This document shows, piece by piece, positions 62,040 through 64,000 of a stretch of 64,000 bases of DNA; position 1 is the first letter of the stretch; each line of letters begins with the position of its first letter. The position numbers and the translations under genes were made by a program. This stretch comes from Sva-07 sp963774765. GTDB taxonomy: Bacteria; Actinomycetota; Acidimicrobiia; Acidimicrobiales; Ilumatobacteraceae. The DNA lies in NCBI GenBank assembly GCA_963774765.1, contig CAVZGP010000009.1:1-64000 (forward strand), given 5' to 3'. Below the pieces are notes generated by a model. The model made no database searches and had not been told where the DNA came from. It saw nothing but the letters and a program-made list of their open reading frames with translations.

Positions 62040-63143
62040 ATGCGCACCACTGAGACATCCACCGCTACGTCACAAGCCGAAGCAGACTCGAGGTCGAGCG
62101 CGGCGCAGACGCCGAAGGCGGCGACCACACCGAAACCACTTCATCGGCGCACGATCGTCCGAGTGGCCGTCGGCACGTTGGGCGTCGTACTCGGCGCGTC
62201 CATGGTCACTGCGGCCTGGGCGTACGACGAGTACGTCGCCGACCACGTCGAGATCGCCGACGTCACGAGCTACGAACAGTCCGTTCTCCAGCAGCAGGCG
62301 GCAGCCACACCGTCATCGAGCACCGAGTCGACCGCGCGGATCGACCCGGCAACCGAGGGTGATCCGACCGACACCGCGCCGCAGGTCGCGGCGACGTTCA
62401 CCGACAACAGCTACGTCGCCGACGGTGTCTCGATCACCATTTCGACCGTCGTCGAAGGCGGCGGCAGCGACACGGTCACCTACTACGTGGCCGACGTCTT
62501 CATCGACGATGCCACCGCGCTGCGGGCGGGCTTCGCCGACGATGCATTCGGAACGAACATCATCGCCGACACCTCCGACATCGCCGAACAGAACGACGCC
62601 GTGTTCGCCATCAACGGCGACTACTACGGCTTCCGCGACTCGGGCATCATGATCCGCAACGGCGTCACCTACCGCAACGACGGCGTGCGTACCGGGCTCG
62701 TTGCATACACCGACGGCACGATGGCGGTCTACGACGAGACGACGACCACTGCCGACGAGCTCCTCGCCGACGGCGCGTGGAACACGTGGTCGTTCGGGCC
62801 GGCGCTGGTCGACGGCGGTGCCGTGCTCAGCGGCATCGAAGACGTCGAGGTCGACACCAACTTCGGCAATCACTCGATCCAAGGCGAGCAGCCCCGCACC
62901 GGGCTCGGGATCATCGACGACAACCACTTCGTCTTCGTCGTCGTCGACGGTCGCAGCGCCGGCTACAGCCGCGGCGTCACCATGACCGAGTTCGCCGACA
63001 TCTTCGTCGACCTCGGAGCAACGACCGCGTACAACCTCGACGGCGGCGGCTCATCGACCATGTACTTCAACGGCGAATTGGTGAACAACCCACTCGGCAA
63101 AGGCTCCGAGCGCGGTACCAGCGACATCATCTACATCTCCTGA
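62040..63143 (+). CDS. Phosphodiester glycosidase family (NAGPA domain) protein
   Basis: The 367-residue product has one N-terminal membrane helix near residues 38-60 (VAVGTLGVVLGASMVTAAWAY) and an extracytoplasmic NAGPA domain. Its motifs are NDAVFAINGDYYGFRDSGIMIRNG, QPRTGLGIIDDNHFVFVVVDGR, SRGVTMTEFADIFVDLG and YNLDGGGSSTMYFNG. NAGPA enzymes cleave alpha-N-acetylglucosamine phosphodiesters, suggesting trimming or recycling of a phosphate-linked glycan. The next gene starts 12 bp after the stop, so the two are coexpressed. Confidence 0.9.
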   Translation: MRTTETSTATSQAEADSRSSAAQTPKAATTPKPLHRRTIVRVAVGTLGVVLGASMVTAAWAYDEYVADHVEIADVTSYEQSVLQQQAAATPSSSTESTARIDPATEGDPTDTAPQVAATFTDNSYVADGVSITISTVVEGGGSDTVTYYVADVFIDDATALRAGFADDAFGTNIIADTSDIAEQNDAVFAINGDYYGFRDSGIMIRNGVTYRNDGVRTGLVAYTDGTMAVYDETTTTADELLADGAWNTWSFGPALVDGGAVLSGIEDVEVDTNFGNHSIQGEQPRTGLGIIDDNHFVFVVVDGRSAGYSRGVTMTEFADIFVDLGATTAYNLDGGGSSTMYFNGELVNNPLGKGSERGTSDIIYIS

Positions 63144-63154
63144 AAGGCACGACG

Positions 63155-64000
63155 ATGATCATCCTCATTCCCGCCTACGAGCCCGGTGACCGACTCCTCG
63201 GCCTCATCGACTCGATCAACAACGAGCTCACCAATCCATGGATCGTCATCGTCGACGATGGGAGCGGCCCCCGGTACCGGCACATCTTCGACGCAGCCCG
63301 ATCGCGCGGTGCGGACGTGTTGTCCTACCCGGACAACCGCGGAAAGGGTTTCGCGCTGAAACAGGGATTCGTCTTCATCGAAGGTCGATCTCCGAATGCA
63401 TCGATCGTCTGCGCCGACTGCGACGGACAACACACCGCGCACGACATCGAACGTGTGGCACTCGCACTCGAGCAGGGTCGCAGTCCAATCGTGCTCGGCG
63501 CCCGGGCGTTCACCGGTTCGGTGCCCCTGCGAAGCCGCTTCGGCAATGCGGTCACCCGACTTGCGTTCGCCGCCGCAACCCGAACGCGCATCGCCGACAC
63601 CCAGACCGGGCTCCGTGCCTATCGTCCCGAACTTCTCGCGTGGCTGCAGACCGTCGACGGGGATCGCTTCGAGTACGAGCTCAACCTGCTGCTGGACGCC
63701 TGCGACCGAGGCATCGACATCACCGAGATCCCGATCGAGACCATCTACCTCGACGAGAACGCATCGTCGCACTTCCGAACCATCGTCGACTCTGTCCGTG
63801 TCTACTGGCCACTGACGAAATTCAGCATTTCGTCTCTCGCGGCCTTCTTCATCGACTTCGTCTGCCTGCTCGTCTTCATGGCCATCACCAGCAACCTGTT
63901 GGTGTCGGTCATCGCTGCCCGCCTCGTCAGCGCATCGGTGAACTTCATGACCAACCGGCACTTCGTGTTCGCCGCACGCAGTGGCCCAGCGCGCCGTGCC
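63155..64000 (+). CDS. Bifunctional family 2 glycosyltransferase/GtrA protein (partial)
   Basis: The frame is open at the window end after 282 codons. It starts MIILIPAYEPGDRLLGLIDS and has WIVIVDDGSGP, then NRGKGFALKQGF and VCADCDGQH (the D-x-D metal site), IVLGARAF and DTQTGLRAYRPELL, as in DPM1-like polyprenyl-phosphate glycosyltransferases. From about residue 225 membrane helices of a GtrA domain begin (SSLAAFFIDFVCLLVFMAIT, FMTNRHFVF). Such fusions make or flip lipid-linked sugars. It follows the NAGPA gene by 11 bp. Its C-terminus is beyond the window. Confidence 0.88.
   Translation, partial: MIILIPAYEPGDRLLGLIDSINNELTNPWIVIVDDGSGPRYRHIFDAARSRGADVLSYPDNRGKGFALKQGFVFIEGRSPNASIVCADCDGQHTAHDIERVALALEQGRSPIVLGARAFTGSVPLRSRFGNAVTRLAFAAATRTRIADTQTGLRAYRPELLAWLQTVDGDRFEYELNLLLDACDRGIDITEIPIETIYLDENASSHFRTIVDSVRVYWPLTKFSISSLAAFFIDFVCLLVFMAITSNLLVSVIAARLVSASVNFMTNRHFVFAARSGPARRA

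Noticed and set aside
1..64000. CRISPR array, rRNA operon or riboswitch
   Set aside because: No regularly spaced direct repeats of array type, no rRNA sequence and no recognisable riboswitch leader were seen.

Overview
The window is high-GC actinobacterial DNA. The gene families suggest the class Acidimicrobiia, near the Ilumatobacter group, but this is inference from gene content and not a database match. Supporting signs are the paired HisA/HisF genes with ATGA/GTGA overlaps, the SigK/RskA-type sigma and anti-sigma pair beside a fasciclin lipoprotein, a DUF222/HNH (13E12-type) protein, many GTG starts, and mostly tRNA genes without an encoded CCA.

Region 1 (1-20.9 kb) is chromosomal backbone. 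It holds hisH(partial)-hisA-hisF, an enoyl-CoA hydratase, an aldo/keto reductase, a GroES-like protein, hisI-trpE, a YgfZ-like protein, an M50 metalloprotease, ppdK, dnaG-sigA, and a sulfite-oxidase-like membrane enzyme with a fasciclin lipoprotein, SigK-like sigma and RskA-like anti-sigma. tRNA-Asn, an SDR and a SRPBCC protein follow. Four copies of a palindromic hairpin family with a GGGGTC-GACCCC core sit just after stop codons here.

Region 2 (20.93-41.38 kb) is a genomic island of about 20.4 kb in a tRNA(CAT) gene. It is bounded by a 43-bp perfect direct repeat of the tRNA 3' end. Repeated ATCCAAGA octamers, probable integrase arm sites, lie just inside both ends. The left end carries a tyrosine integrase, a small-molecule kinase and a tandem pair of further tyrosine recombinases. 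The right end carries an excisionase-like HTH protein, a MobF relaxase-helicase and a small two-gene pair resembling a toxin-antitoxin. I see no type IV secretion genes, so it looks integrative and mobilizable. The cargo includes a ferredoxin, a SnoaL protein, a nucleoside-hydrolase lipoprotein, a Cu/Zn-SOD-like secreted protein, an orphan cytochrome b, an ECF sigma/anti-sigma pair with a duplicated membrane domain, an ABC exporter and a rifampicin-phosphotransferase-like protein without its ATP-grasp domain.

Region 3 (41.4-57.9 kb) is backbone again after an IS1380-type remnant: a SHOCT membrane protein, DUF2252, an SMP-30 fusion, a large LuxR/LAL regulator, an inositol-monophosphatase family enzyme, endonuclease III, DUF222-HNH, a MalY-type aminotransferase, a serine hydrolase and a D-lactate-dehydrogenase-like enzyme. 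tRNA-Val at 57.88 kb is followed directly by a relaxase fragment, the scar of another mobile element.

Region 4 (58.2-64 kb) has a kinase, an internally deleted PPK2 gene, and the start of a cell-surface cluster: a DUF4353 beta-helix lipoprotein, a phosphodiester glycosidase and a GT2-GtrA glycosyltransferase cut by the window end.

At least seven genes that are otherwise well conserved carry single-base frameshifts, and hisA carries four. Most are +1 and they hit essential genes such as dnaG, so consensus errors from long-read assembly are the likeliest cause.
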